Below, in pieces: positions 1-10,680 of a stretch of 64,000 nucleotides of DNA. The translations under genes were made by a program, and so were the position numbers. The stretch is from Escallonia rubra. Lineage: Eukaryota; Streptophyta; Magnoliopsida; Escalloniales; Escalloniaceae. Position 1 is the stretch's first letter. Each line of letters starts with the position of its first letter. The notes below the pieces were generated by a model. It was given only the letters and a program-made list of their open reading frames with translations, made no database searches and was not told the origin of the DNA. Location: the NCBI GenBank assembly GCA_033065855.1, contig JAVXUO010001336.1, forward strand, positions 124,001-188,000. The letters are read 5' to 3'.

Positions 1-530
1 AGATAATCCAATGCTAGTCTTTGATATGCCTCCTCGACGAACGGGTTTTCTTTTTTCTTAAACCTCCCCGGGATTTGACCGTAAGTCAACCGTGAATCAA
101 CAAACCTGAACTTATCCCTATTGCTGTCAAAAACCAGGGGCTTCGGCAATCCAGTAAATGTTGCATTGGACTCAAGTAGAACAAACTCAGTCACATAAGG
201 GTACAATTCTTTCCATCGTATTGTAAGGAGGTCCACCTCGTTACTGAACAACACAGCATCAAAAACACGCCTTGGGAACTCACGGATTCCCCAACCATGA
301 AGTCTGCATAGGTTCTCCATTGACACATTCTCATGATAGTAGTGTGGAATTTCATGAAAAGGTTTGGGTGGTGATTCCCACAAAGGTCGCAAAAAGTACG
401 AAATTTTCTGCCCGTGTAAATATACACCACAGACACATGTTGGAATCAAAACAAACAAGAAGATATAAGTTTTAAAATCCAGTCCACGCAGAATACAACG
501 TAATCTTGTCCCCAAAGCTCGGCCTGACTC
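1..530 (-). CDS. Partial second copy of the GT17 glycosyltransferase gene (exon 2 part, exon 1 missing)
   Basis: This stretch matches 8457-8986 with no indels and four substitutions (positions 21, 117, 189 and 321). It encodes about residues 24 to 199 of the GT17 protein, including the membrane anchor ([20 protein letters not shown]). The rest of the gene lies beyond the left edge. All four differences are silent third-position changes (Gln, Arg, Thr and Ser codons), so the reading frame is intact here. The intron 1 acceptor (TGCAG on the minus strand, just above 530) is kept. Homology to the complete copy stops at 1297, about 60 bp before exon 1 would begin, and LINE sequence follows. Exon 1 and the native promoter are therefore absent. 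An in-frame ATG just inside the intron (542) could start a shortened protein. Whether this copy is expressed cannot be told from sequence. Confidence 0.85.
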
Positions 531-1297
531 CTGCACATTCATAGACCAACTTTTTGATAAGCCCGCGTGTAAAAGATGCACATAAACCAGACTAACATGA
601 ACTGGATGCAAAAAAATCATCTTTCGCAAGCAGAACAGGTAACTAGGAAGTAAATAAGCATCCAAAGATTATCACTCAAACATTCTTCAAATAATAACAA
701 CCAGCAAGGAGATACAAATGCTGGGAATCAAATTATTAAAAGTAATTACGTCATGTTCAGATTAAATGTTGGAAGTTGGCAGGAACAAAAAGCACCCGAA
801 AACAATAATTTGTATATGCACAAAGGACGCAGGGAGGTTGAGAAACAATTTCTCAATGCCTAAAATCAAAAAACTTCTTGTAGGATCAGCAGTCTCTGGA
901 CACAAATTACAGTAAGACACTAGGACCGCAAAAACAATTTATTCAGAAGTTCGATTAAAAAACCTACATTCAAAGCCGGTCACTTTGCCGAGGAAAATAG
1001 CAAATGAAACAGGAAGAAAAACAAAGAATTTCGAGCAAAGTATCAAATTCTCACGCCCAGCCCCTTCAAAACCTCATTCCCCTCCCTCTCCCCAGATAAA
1101 ATAATTTCATCAGTCATATGCACAATCGGCTGAACTCAGGCCTCCGACATTTATAAAGACCTAAAATAAAATAAAAAATTGCACTTTCCTTATTTTTCAT
1201 AGCATTTACCAAATGGGATAAATCCAACACTGATATAGGAAAATCCGAACAATGTAATCATAATAAAGTGCGAAAAAGAATGATCAATTAGATCAAC
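531..1297 (-). other. Intron 1 remnant of the left GT17 copy, up to the duplication breakpoint
   Basis: This is nearly the same as intron 1 of the complete gene (8987-9760). It differs by single bases near 556, 562, 999 and 1269, an 8-bp indel near 1055 in a C-rich run, and an A-rich indel near 1165. Similarity ends at about 1297/9760. There is no coding content apart from a chance read-through of the neighbouring LINE frame into this intron. Confidence 0.85.
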
Positions 1298-1860
1298 CAT
1301 TGGGGTAGGAGGATGGGAATTTTCGGGAGAGAATGTCCACAAAGCTCGAGCTAGAGAGCAGTGGTAAAACAAATGAATTAAAGATTCTTGCTCCACGTTA
1401 CAAAGAGGACATACCGTATCAATATCCGAATTGAAAACTTGGATTTTGCTTCCTATTGGGAGAATATTCCAAGCAATGCGCCATATCAGAATTTTTTGGC
1501 GTTCACAAAGTTTAGCCTTCCAGATAGATTTCCAAATTTGATTGGTGGCTATCCAATGCCCTTGAAATTTCTGCTCATTTTTGTTTATATATACCGATTT
1601 GCAAGAGAACTTCCCAGACTTGGAAATGGTCCAGGCTAAGAAATCCTGGGGGCATGTTGAAGAGATTCTAATCTTTTGAATCTCTGAGATTGTCGATTCC
1701 GGAAAGAGTTCCTGCAATTTCGGTATATTCCAAGAGAATGAGTTGTAGTCAATAAGATAATACCATCTCTCGTTATCAATGGACCTGGTCACCTGCTTTT
1801 TGCTTTTTATTGATACGATAAGGCATCTATCCCTCACTATTCACCATTTCTCTACTGATG
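1298..1860 (-). mobile_element. LINE fragment: reverse-transcriptase zinc-binding (zf-RVT) domain
   Basis: The minus strand encodes a typical zf-RVT segment of plant LINE retrotransposons. It has W..IWKAKLCERQKILIWRIAWNILPIGSK, then CPLCNVEQESLIHLFYHC with its Cys-Cys-His-Cys zinc knuckle, then LARALW. The RNase H domain that should follow is missing. At 1297 the frame runs straight into GT17 intron sequence, so the last 36 or so residues of the open frame are not LINE. There is no poly(A) tail at this end. This fits a rearrangement breakpoint inside an older LINE rather than a normal 3' end. Confidence 0.8.
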
Positions 1861-2458
1861 GCATATGCATACGAAGCACTTGGTGATTACGCCACAACTT
1901 ATGTAACGTTTGAAGCAGTTTTGTTTTCAATTTTTTGTTCAGTTTTGAAACTGAAAAAAAACATGTCGATTAACAGACAATTTAAATTATTTTTTTCCCT
2001 TTCAGTGTTATAAACAAGTTTTCAAAATTGGACTGTTCTTGAAACCTCCATTTTGGAGTTTTAGTCTGGTCATCGCCACCACCATCAGTGACTAACACCC
2101 ACGACACCGCCAACCACCTCTTTTCTCTCTTTTACTTGAAAGCTTTTTCGAAAAAGCTCTCAAGTATTAAAAAAAAAAGAGAAAAGAGGAATAATAGAAA
2201 AGAGAAAAAAGGAAAAAGAGAAACAAAAAAGTAAAAATCAACTATGCAAAACTCTATCAAACAACCCATCAGTTTTGTGAAAAAAGAAAATTCAGAATTT
2301 TTTGTTTTTGTTTTTCTAAAAATAAAAACTGGAAATAGGTTTCAAACACACCTTATGCTTTTATGTTTTTCATTACACGTGACAATAGTTGAAAGGCCCA
2401 TTTCGCGATGTGGGGGTTGGGGGGGGGGGGGGGGTGTTGTGGCACCTCTGCAGACTGC
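1861..2458. other. Intergenic DNA with poly-purine tract and G-run
   Basis: No gene is recognised. The stretch holds A/G-rich sequence around 2165-2240 and a 16-base G run at 2419-2434, just before the hAT-like element. Confidence 0.6.
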
Positions 2459-2466
2459 CATTTCAC

Positions 2467-3604
2467 TAGACCTGACAAAAAAAGACCCGTACCCGACCAA
2501 AAAACCCGGGTACGGGTAGGTATTTTGAAGACCCGTTAAATATAGACACGTACCCGAACCGACCCGTATTTTTCGGGTAAATCCAGTTTGGATATGGGTT
2601 ACCCTGGCTACCCAAAATTTTACTATATAAATGTTAGGGTTTTTTTATTCTTCGCTATGTCGTTCTTTTCTCTCATTCTTTCCGGTCGATCTGCGCCGCT
2701 ACCTCTCATCTCTCCCTCTCTCTCTCTCTCTCTTTCTTGACATCACTCTACCTCACGACGCCGCTCTCGCGCGCCTGTCAGATCCATCGATGGCAGCTAC
2801 TCCACAGCAACTCGACGGCCAGCTACTCGACGTCCTTCTCACGCTCCGCCGCCACAGCTCCGACACAGCTTCTTCGATCAGATTCGCCACCACTCCGTGG
2901 CCACCATTTCCGACGCAGCCGCTAGATCTGCTTGTATTATTTGTTTGAAGTCTTTTGTGTGTATTTAAGTATGTTGTAGGTGGTGTTTTTTCTCAGATCT
3001 GCGTGTGTTTTATTTTGATTTGCGAGATAATTTTTTTTTCCAAATCTGCTTTTATTTTGTAGGTGATTTTTGGGCATTTGTGTTCAGTTGTTATTGTATG
3101 TTTGTGTTCGGAGAATTTGAGTTGAGAATTTGAGATAGGGCTTTTTTTTTTCTTCCTCAAATCTGCTTGATTTATTTCTCTAAATGATTTTCGGGCATTT
3201 GTGTAATTGTGTTACAGTTATTGTGCCTATTGTATATCTGTGTTTGGAGCTTGGAGTTAAGATGATGGAGTTATTTGAGAATTGAATCTGAGATGATTAA
3301 TGTAATCAGAAAGTAATTGTTGAGATGATGGATTTATTTGAGAATTGAATATGAGATGATGGATTTATTTGAGAATTGAATATGAGATGATTAATGTAAT
3401 CAGAAAACACACTTTAAGAAAATAGTCCAGTGAATTTTTATTCAAAAAAAATTAAAATTTTAATAATTTACTCGCGGATGCGGGTATGGATCCCCAAAAA
3501 GCCTACCCGAAAAAGTCGGATAAAATTTATCCGACCCGTTTTTACCTGGACCCGAACGATTTTTACCCGTACCCAGCGACGGGTATACCCGTTTGCCCGG
3601 TCTA
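2467..3604. mobile_element. Non-autonomous hAT-like DNA transposon, 1138 bp, with 8-bp TSD
   Basis: The ends read TAGACCTGACAAA on the left and TTTGCCCGGTCTA on the right, an imperfect terminal inverted repeat. The element is flanked on both sides by CATTTCAC (2459-2466 and 3605-3612), an exact 8-bp target-site duplication, which is the hAT hallmark. Both subterminal regions are dense in ACCCG/CGGGT words, as is common in plant hAT elements. The inside has a CT-rich stretch and a GC-richer segment (about 2630-2930) that could be the relic of a transposase 5' region. No transposase domain (BED finger or hATC) is visible, so it cannot move on its own. Imperfect tandem repeats lie at 3258-3406. 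Confidence 0.85.
3258..3406. repeat. Imperfect short tandem repeats inside the hAT-like element
   Basis: The phrase GATGATGGATTTATTTGAGA and the following GAATTGAATATGA recur back to back with a period of about 31 bp (3322-3352 and 3353-3383). A related unit begins near 3261, and the tail TTAATGTAATCAGAAA occurs twice. Confidence 0.75.
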
Positions 3605-3970
3605 CATTTCACATAGAGCAAGGTGTGACGTGGCATTTGCGGCCATATTGGCCAGGCTAGATATTATGTTTCGAGAAAGGTAGGAGCTGGCGTGGGTTAC
3701 GAGTTGCTACCTAGAGAGACTGCTTCTGTATGCCAACTCTCATGTTCTTAATTAAATGAAGGAAATGTCTGACGAGGGTAGGGCCTTGCTACAAGTGAAA
3801 CCACGGTGATGGTTGTCTCCCGGCGGAGCCACCAACTTGGTGGGCCTCTAAAATTACAGAAACACTTCATATTTGCTGCTGGGTGGCAATCAAACTGTCA
3901 ATGGGTGAAAATTTGGTTTGAACAAGAGGATGAGAAGATGGAGTTCTCGTCAAAATGTAAAGTTAAGTCC

Positions 3971-4280
3971 CGTACGCTTACCATATTTGTTTTCTGTTTT
4001 TAGCAATGATGATGAAAATGATTCTTTTTTTTTTTGGTACTTTACCATTTTCTGTTTTCGTTTTGGATAAAATTACTCAAATAGTACCAAAAAACTGAAA
4101 ACACCTAAAAAGTGTTTTCAGCTTTTTTTCACTCAAACTTAACCCAATACAAGAAAAAATAGCTAAATTTTTTTTTTGTGAAAATGATAAAAGTACAGGA
4201 TCGGATTTTCAAACTGAATATGAAAATCATGAAAATGAAAACAGAAAATAAAAACATAAAACAAATATAGTAAGAGTACG
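3971..4280. mobile_element. MITE-like foldback element of about 310 bp
   Basis: The left end CGTACGCTTACCATATTTGT pairs with the right end (ACAAATATAGTAAGAGTACG read in reverse complement). The inverted repeats run about 30 bp with a few mismatches. The inside is A/T-rich with no coding potential. I could not define a clear target-site duplication. Confidence 0.55.
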
Positions 4281-5235
4281 GCTAAGTTTTCACGTATGTA
4301 AAAATCATTTTACTTTGGGAAGCAAGTGGGCATTGGGAAGGGACATCATAGGCTTCCACTCAACCATTTATTGATGTCCCAGTCCCTTTTTTTGGTCGCC
4401 CAACCACATGCCCTGTGACCCCAAAGAGAGACATGCCCCGTGGTGAATCGCCAAATCAGAAAGAATGTTGTGATAATTCGAAATATAGCCCAGATTTATT
4501 AGGAAGAAAGCTGATTTCTGTATCAATAAACTAGTGAAGATTAGGGGGATTGATAACGATTAGGGATCCAAAAATATTTCGGATAGGGTCATAATTGATA
4601 CTACTTTCCTAACTTGCTGGACAAATTACCGGATCGGAAGACACACAAAGCATTCATCGATTTCGATCTTGAGTTTCTTAGAACTGTTTATTTTTCTCAC
4701 GTACTTAAACAAAACAAGGTTTATATTACAAATGTTGCAATAATGATTTTTTTTTTTTTTTTTTTGGATTGAAGAGTAAAAATATATATCAAAGAAACAG
4801 AGAAAGAGACAAAAAAATGCCCAAAAGGTAAGTAAAAGATTTACGAATGACAACCGCATTCCATAGATAGATAGTGTAAAGCTTATACGCGTGATATTTT
4901 TCAATAGATAGATAGTGTAAAGCTTAAAATCCGATAACAGTAACGACAATTAGATATTTTTTTTGTATAAAGCTTATACGCGTGATGTTGCAATGATGTT
5001 TGCATAAAGCTTATACGCGTGACATAGATGATAATGGGAAATGTCAAAATGTGAAGCCGCACATGCAAAGACAAAGCGCCTCAAAGAGACCGAGGTGACA
5101 GCAGGAGCAACAAAGCCAGTTTATGCTCCTTGTCACCGTTGGAATATGCTCAACTAACTACTCTTAAGTCTTAACAAGTTAACGACCACCAAAAGCTGTA
5201 TATATATTTATATATATTTATATTTTGTTGCGTGC

Positions 5236-5266
<31 letters not shown>

Positions 5267-5308
5267 CTGGCACAAGACAGGTGGCTTGGTCCCAAAGTGT
5301 CCCATCAC
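4281..5308. other. Intergenic DNA with three 18-bp motif copies and a GT microsatellite
   Basis: No gene is recognised. TAAAGCTTATACGCGTGA occurs exactly at 4877-4894, 4968-4985 and 5005-5022. A (GT)n microsatellite occupies 5231-5266. Confidence 0.7.
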
Positions 5309-5317
5309 CCTCGTAAT

Positions 5318-5555
5318 AAAAATTGGCTGCTATCCGGTGGGAAGAATCATCTTCCTATCTTCTATATAGCGACAATCAATCGTTTCTAAATATTTTTAGT
5401 AGTTATTATTTAGTGACGTTAAAAAAAAGCTGCTAATATTTGTCACTGATAGTGTTAGAAGAAAAATTACTAGAAATATTTAGCGACTGTTAATTGTCAC
5501 TATACACGGAGTTGGAAGAAGATTCCTACGACCCAGGTAGGAGCCAAAGTTTGTT
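5318..5555. mobile_element. MITE with long inverted ends and 9-bp TSD (Mutator-like type)
   Basis: The two ends are long imperfect inverted repeats of about 60 bp. The left end runs from TTGGCTGCTATCC through CTTCC to TATAGCGACAAT. The right end is its complement, from ATTGTCACTATA to GAGCCAAAG. The flanks CCTCGTAAT (5309-5317) and CCTCATAAT (5556-5564) match in 8 of 9 bases, which suits a Mutator-type duplication. The inside contains TTAGTGAC/TAGCGAC words. A related copy lies near 62455-62700. Confidence 0.6.
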
Positions 5556-5697
5556 CCTCATAATATGTGTCTCCTCAAGCAGAGGACCATAGCCAACGTG
5601 AACAAGAGACCGCCAGTTTTCTGGATTTTTTGTGCCTCACTTCGAGGATTAAAAGCCATTATAGCTTTTAGTTATCTCCTCTTATAAACGGAGGGTG

Positions 5698-6236
5698 TAG
5701 GGACGGATTCAGAAAGTGTAAATGAAGAGACCAAAAAAGGTTATAAAAAAATTAATGACTAACATAAAAAAATTTACGTCACTATTGAATACGTTAAGTG
5801 CAAAATAGATTGTCCAATTTGACTACTAATCATATAATTTCATTATTCATAATGATTTATTTAAGTTGTTAAGGTTAGTCAATAACAAATACTAATTGTA
5901 TTGAATATAAGTTAACATACTATAAGGATTTAGAATAAGAAAAAGAACTAACCTTAATCACTTCGTGTTTCTTTGTAATATGAAGATATAAAATTTAGAA
6001 TTTGAAAGAATGAAGATGGAATAAGAAATCGAAAATGACAAAGTTTATGACGGTCGATGGCACAAAAACTCAAAAACACAATAAAATAAAATTCTAATAC
6101 ATTAATTTTACAATATAATAGTATTTTCATAAATATTTTAAATACGATTATCTATTATTCGAAAATTGAAAAAGAATTTTCCAAAATTTTGAGGGGTGCC
6201 ATGGCCCCCCTTGGTCCTGGGGTGGCTCCGCCCCTG
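5698..6236. mobile_element. Non-autonomous hAT-like element, 539 bp, with perfect 8-bp TSD
   Basis: The left end TAGGGACGGATTCAG and right end GTGGCTCCGCCCCTG form an imperfect inverted repeat of the common plant CAGGGGCGGA type. GGAGGGTG sits on both sides (5690-5697 and 6237-6244), a perfect 8-bp target-site duplication. The interior is AT-rich with no transposase. Confidence 0.8.
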
Positions 6237-6272
6237 GGAGGGTGAGTACATTGATGGCCAATGAAGAATAAT

Positions 6273-6392
6273 CAGGGGGTGAGACAAAACCTAACCTGAG
6301 CGCTCTGACATGACTAACGCTAACGTTTGGCCCAGGGGGTGAGACAAAACCTAACCCGAGCGCTCTGACATGACTAACGCTAATGTTTGGCC
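6273..6392. repeat. 60-bp direct tandem duplication
   Basis: Units 6273-6332 and 6333-6392 begin CAGGGGGTGAGACAAAACCT and differ by only two bases. The array begins about 30 bp from the right flank of the hAT-like element. Confidence 0.9.
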
Positions 6393-7891
6393 CGCGTGCT
6401 CAGAGTTTTGCAACTGGAATCGGGTGAATATTTTATGTACAGCCCTCGTACAAATGCGCAATTTTCTAACTAAAATCGGGTGCAAATTTTGGATGGCATA
6501 AACATTACAAGGCTCCTGCGACTGCAAGTTCGCCCGGCCTCCTCGACTATGGAGAGAGGTCCTTGACGACACAGAGAGGCCATTTCCACTGGGGTCAAAG
6601 TGAAGTAACCTCACTGTTGTCGAGGACAGTTATTTCGGTAACCACCTAAAGCCTGAAAACTTTAAAAAATGGTATGTGAATGGAGACTCGTTCAGACTAT
6701 CGGGCTGGAAATGAATATAACACATTATGTTGCGCATAAACCATAGTTGGCAATGATTCTTTCTGAACCAAGGTTTTCACGACATGCCAACCTCAAAGCA
6801 CAAGGACTCACATAAAATAATCGTTTATAAGGCATCATGATATCTCATGGAGTCTTCCTTTGGTAATCCGCTGGCTGTTATGGCGATCTTTAATGCTATT
6901 CTCATCTTTTATCAACAACAAAAAAAGGCATCAGATACCTAATCATTTGCATCTTCTCTTGTTAAGTGTTGATCAGTTCCAAGCTACAGTTCATTGGAAC
7001 TATGTCCTGTCTGTCTGCAGAGGTTCCCCAAGAATCAACCACCCGGGTTGGAAGACATATGAGGCTTCACCCAATACATATATGAAAGCTAAAAAGCTGC
7101 ATGAGGATAAACTACAACAAAGGCACCTGTACTGGAAGGCATGACAAAGTGAAAAAGGGATCGAAGTTGGTTAAAAAAACACTTGCAGCTACTCTACTCT
7201 CCAAGATGTTGCTCAAAAAGTGTCTAATACCGACTGCCAAACTGTTCCAAGTAATTCAAAAGAATATGGCCAGAGATGTTAATGCAATGCACTGGCACAG
7301 TAACCACCACAATACAGAAAGGGGCTACAGATCAAAAGCATCGTTGGGAACCTCTCCCCTCGTGAATGAGACTAAAAAAATGATACTTCAAAACTATAAT
7401 GAATAGGTGGCCACAAGTGCAGATCAACAAGTTAACAACATAGTCCGGAAAAAATATATCAATAGATTAGTCTCAAATCAAAATTTCCTAAGAAAGCCTG
7501 GGAAACTGTCATGTAATCTTTTTGGGGGCATATTTGCAAATGGAGAGGCGAGTGCCCTACCAGTGCACAGTAGACACCGGCAACCCGGCGCCGACTAGCT
7601 GTTCCCACACAGCTAGCTCTCCACTCAGCAAATGTATATGCTCCATTGTGAATGACACCAACTCTGAGGGGAAGTTATATACAGAATATCACCCTAGAAA
7701 TGCACGAGTTCATCCAATTTTCCAAACATATCTGACCGACTGATATAAATAATGCTGGAGACGTAGCAGAGTTAAGGTAGTAAGACACTGCAGTCATCCA
7801 TCGTTTGGAAAAAAAACACCCTTCATGAGATGTCCCGCAAGCTGCACCTCCAACCTTTACAGATATAGACATCGATACTCTAAGTGGAGAA
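6393..7891. other. 3' flank of the GT17 gene; no gene recognised
   Basis: The reading frames here are short and lack recognisable domains. Part of 7600-7891 is probably the 3' untranslated region of the GT17 gene on the minus strand, but no canonical AATAAA on that strand stands out. Confidence 0.4.
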
Positions 7892-9889
7892 TCACCCACT
7901 GTCTCTTTTGCAATTTCCAGGTAAGAGAAAGTTATACTTCTCAGCATTCTGCAACAGATATGAGGGGAGATGAACAGCTGAATAGGAATGGGGAATGGGT
8001 CCCATTTTTCCAATGATTTCCTTGAATGTATACTCCTCAGGCAGCATATCAAACAAATCAGCTCCTTTGCAAATTACTTTCTGAACTCTCTTTGGGTTCA
8101 TGTAATTATTAAACCTCACTCTATCAAAATGACTGTAAGCTTTCATCTTGAATATAAACTCGCTGATATGGCGGAAGCAAAAGCTACAATGCCACCCGGC
8201 ATCAGCCAAAATGTCATTGGACTGACGATAATGTGCATACCTAGTCACACCAGCCTGATACCTGTGGACCGAAGCTCTCCAGCTATTATTGTCAACAAGG
8301 AACTCAAAGGAATACAGGTAGTTCTTCAGCCGAAGGTGAAGAATTGGAGGTATGTCGTCGCACCACCTCAGGAGATTGATAGTGTGCCTACTCGGTATCT
8401 CATCGACGTCTGACATTAACAAAAGGTCATCATCTTGAATACCTGCTCTTTTGAGAAGATAATCCAATGCTAGTCTCTGATATGCCTCCTCGACGAACGG
8501 GTTTTCTTTTTTCTTAAACCTCCCCGGGATTTGACCGTAAGTCAACCGTGAATCAACAAACCTGAACTTATCTCTATTGCTGTCAAAAACCAGGGGCTTC
8601 GGCAATCCAGTAAATGTTGCATTGGACTCAAGTAGAACAAACTCGGTCACATAAGGGTACAATTCTTTCCATCGTATTGTAAGGAGGTCCACCTCGTTAC
8701 TGAACAACACAGCATCAAAAACACGCCTTGGGAACTCACGGATTCCCCAACCATGAAGTCTGCATAGGTTCTCCATCGACACATTCTCATGATAGTAGTG
8801 TGGAATTTCATGAAAAGGTTTGGGTGGTGATTCCCACAAAGGTCGCAAAAAGTACGAAATTTTCTGCCCGTGTAAATATACACCACAGACACATGTTGGA
8901 ATCAAAACAAACAAGAAGATATAAGTTTTAAAATCCAGTCCACGCAGAATACAACGTAATCTTGTCCCCAAAGCTCGGCCTGACTCCTGCACATTCATAG
9001 ACCAACTTTTTTATAAGTCCGCGTGTAAAAGATGCACATAAACCAGACTAACATGAACTGGATGCAAAAAAATCATCTTTCGCAAGCAGAACAGGTAACT
9101 AGGAAGTAAATAAGCATCCAAAGATTATCACTCAAACATTCTTCAAATAATAACAACCAGCAAGGAGATACAAATGCTGGGAATCAAATTATTAAAAGTA
9201 ATTACGTCATGTTCAGATTAAATGTTGGAAGTTGGCAGGAACAAAAAGCACCCGAAAACAATAATTTGTATATGCACAAAGGACGCAGGGAGGTTGAGAA
9301 ACAATTTCTCAATGCCTAAAATCAAAAAACTTCTTGTAGGATCAGCAGTCTCTGGACACAAATTACAGTAAGACACTAGGACCGCAAAAACAATTTATTC
9401 AGAAGTTCGATTAAAAAACCTACATTCAAAGCCGGTCACTTTGCCGAGGAAAATAGAAAATGAAACAGGAAGAAAAACAAAGAATTTCGAGCAAAGTATC
9501 AAATTCTCACGCCCCAGCCCCCAACCCCTTCAAAACCTCATTCCCCTCCCTCTCCCCAGATAAAATAATTTCATCAGTCATATGCACAATCGGCTGAACT
9601 CAGGCCTCCGACATTTATAAAGACCTAAAAATAAAAATTGCACTTTCCTTATTTTTCATAGCATTTACCAAATGGGATAAATCCAACACTGATATAGGAA
9701 AATCCGAACAATGTAATCATAATAAAGTGCAAAAAAGAATGATCAATTAGATCAACCATACGACATCGATGCACAAATTAATCACAACAAAAAGCCCAAA
9801 AACATGAAAAGGAAGAATACCTCATCACAGGCATCACCACAGATATCATCCGACTTCTTAGAACAGTAATGAGATCCCCCTTCCGCCAT
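7892..9889 (-). CDS. Glycosyltransferase family 17 (GnT-III-like beta-1,4-N-acetylglucosaminyltransferase)
   Basis: This is a two-exon gene. Exon 1 is 9889-9821 ([23 protein letters not shown]). Exon 2 is 8986-7892, with a GT..AG intron of 834 bp and a phase-0 join (DACDE|ESGRAL). The product is 387 aa, a full length for plant GT17 proteins. A short cytosolic tail precedes a membrane segment at about 45-61, then a lumenal domain containing [26 protein letters not shown] conserved sequence and the acidic DVDE motif (about 216-219), probably the metal/nucleotide-sugar site. The family is Golgi type II. Its animal members add bisecting GlcNAc to N-glycans, but the role of the plant members is unclear. 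The start was chosen from my recollection of the family N-terminus. In-frame ATG 9928 and a near-cognate start at 9982 would lengthen the protein. A near-identical partial copy is at 1-530. Confidence 0.93.
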
Positions 9890-10470
9890 CAGATACACCT
9901 TCTCAAAAAATCTCGTTATGGTCCACATCCCTCCTTCTCTCTCTGCAAAACCCTTTTTATCTCCCCACCTTTTAAGCCTCAATTAGCTCTTAATCCACAG
10001 ATCCAAAACCAAATGCCCCGAAAAAGACTGAACCCCCAAAGCCAAACTCGATCAAAAGAAAACGGGAGATCTCCAAACTTTCCCCACAATATGCACCCGG
10101 AAGGAGTCCCAGAGATAACCCACAATTCTTTTCCTCTCCTCTCAACCCCCAAATCATCAATCCCCCCAAATAAACAAAGGAATCTCCCAATTTTTTAAAA
10201 AAAAAAACAAACAAATGGGGATAAAATAACAAAAATTAGAAAAACTAATTATAGCATAGGGAGAAGGGGAGGGTGGTGGTGGAGGTGGTGATGGTGGTGG
10301 TGGTGGAAAAAGCTGTGTGTGATGCTTGTGTGTGTGCTGGAGCCTCTCTGGTTAATGGGTGGCAGTTGTAACGATTACAAGGAGAAGCCGTTTCCCTTGT
10401 CTTCTACCCCACTCTGTTTTTCTTCTTTTTCCTCACTTTTTCATTTATACAGAAACAGAATTCTATACAG
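9890..10470 (-). promoter_or_regulatory. Probable 5' leader and core promoter of the GT17 gene
   Basis: On the minus strand the region before the start codon is C/T-rich, with a (CCA/CCT)n stretch at about 10255-10312, typical of plant leaders. A TATAAAT-like box lies at about 10443-10449 and a TATATATAAA stretch at about 10570-10579. Either could serve as the TATA box. The transcription start is not known. Confidence 0.35.
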
Positions 10471-10680
10471 CATTTTATCTATTGACGAGACTGACCCTGG
10501 GGTAGATCCGTTGACCGGAGATGACTGAGGTGTGTTTTCGTCAATTCGATGGTTTTGGGCCTATTTTGATTTATATATATATTTTTGTAGTTTTGAAAGG
10601 ATCAACCCCTGGTTTAATATCTGGACTGAGAGGGGGGAGCGAGGGATTATTTGGTCAATTCAACGTGCGTGCGTGGGTGC

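Noticed and set aside
8728..8931. Plus-strand frame inside the GT17 gene, repeated at 272-475
   Set aside because: It is duplicated only because the gene is duplicated, and it is antisense to the supported coding frame.
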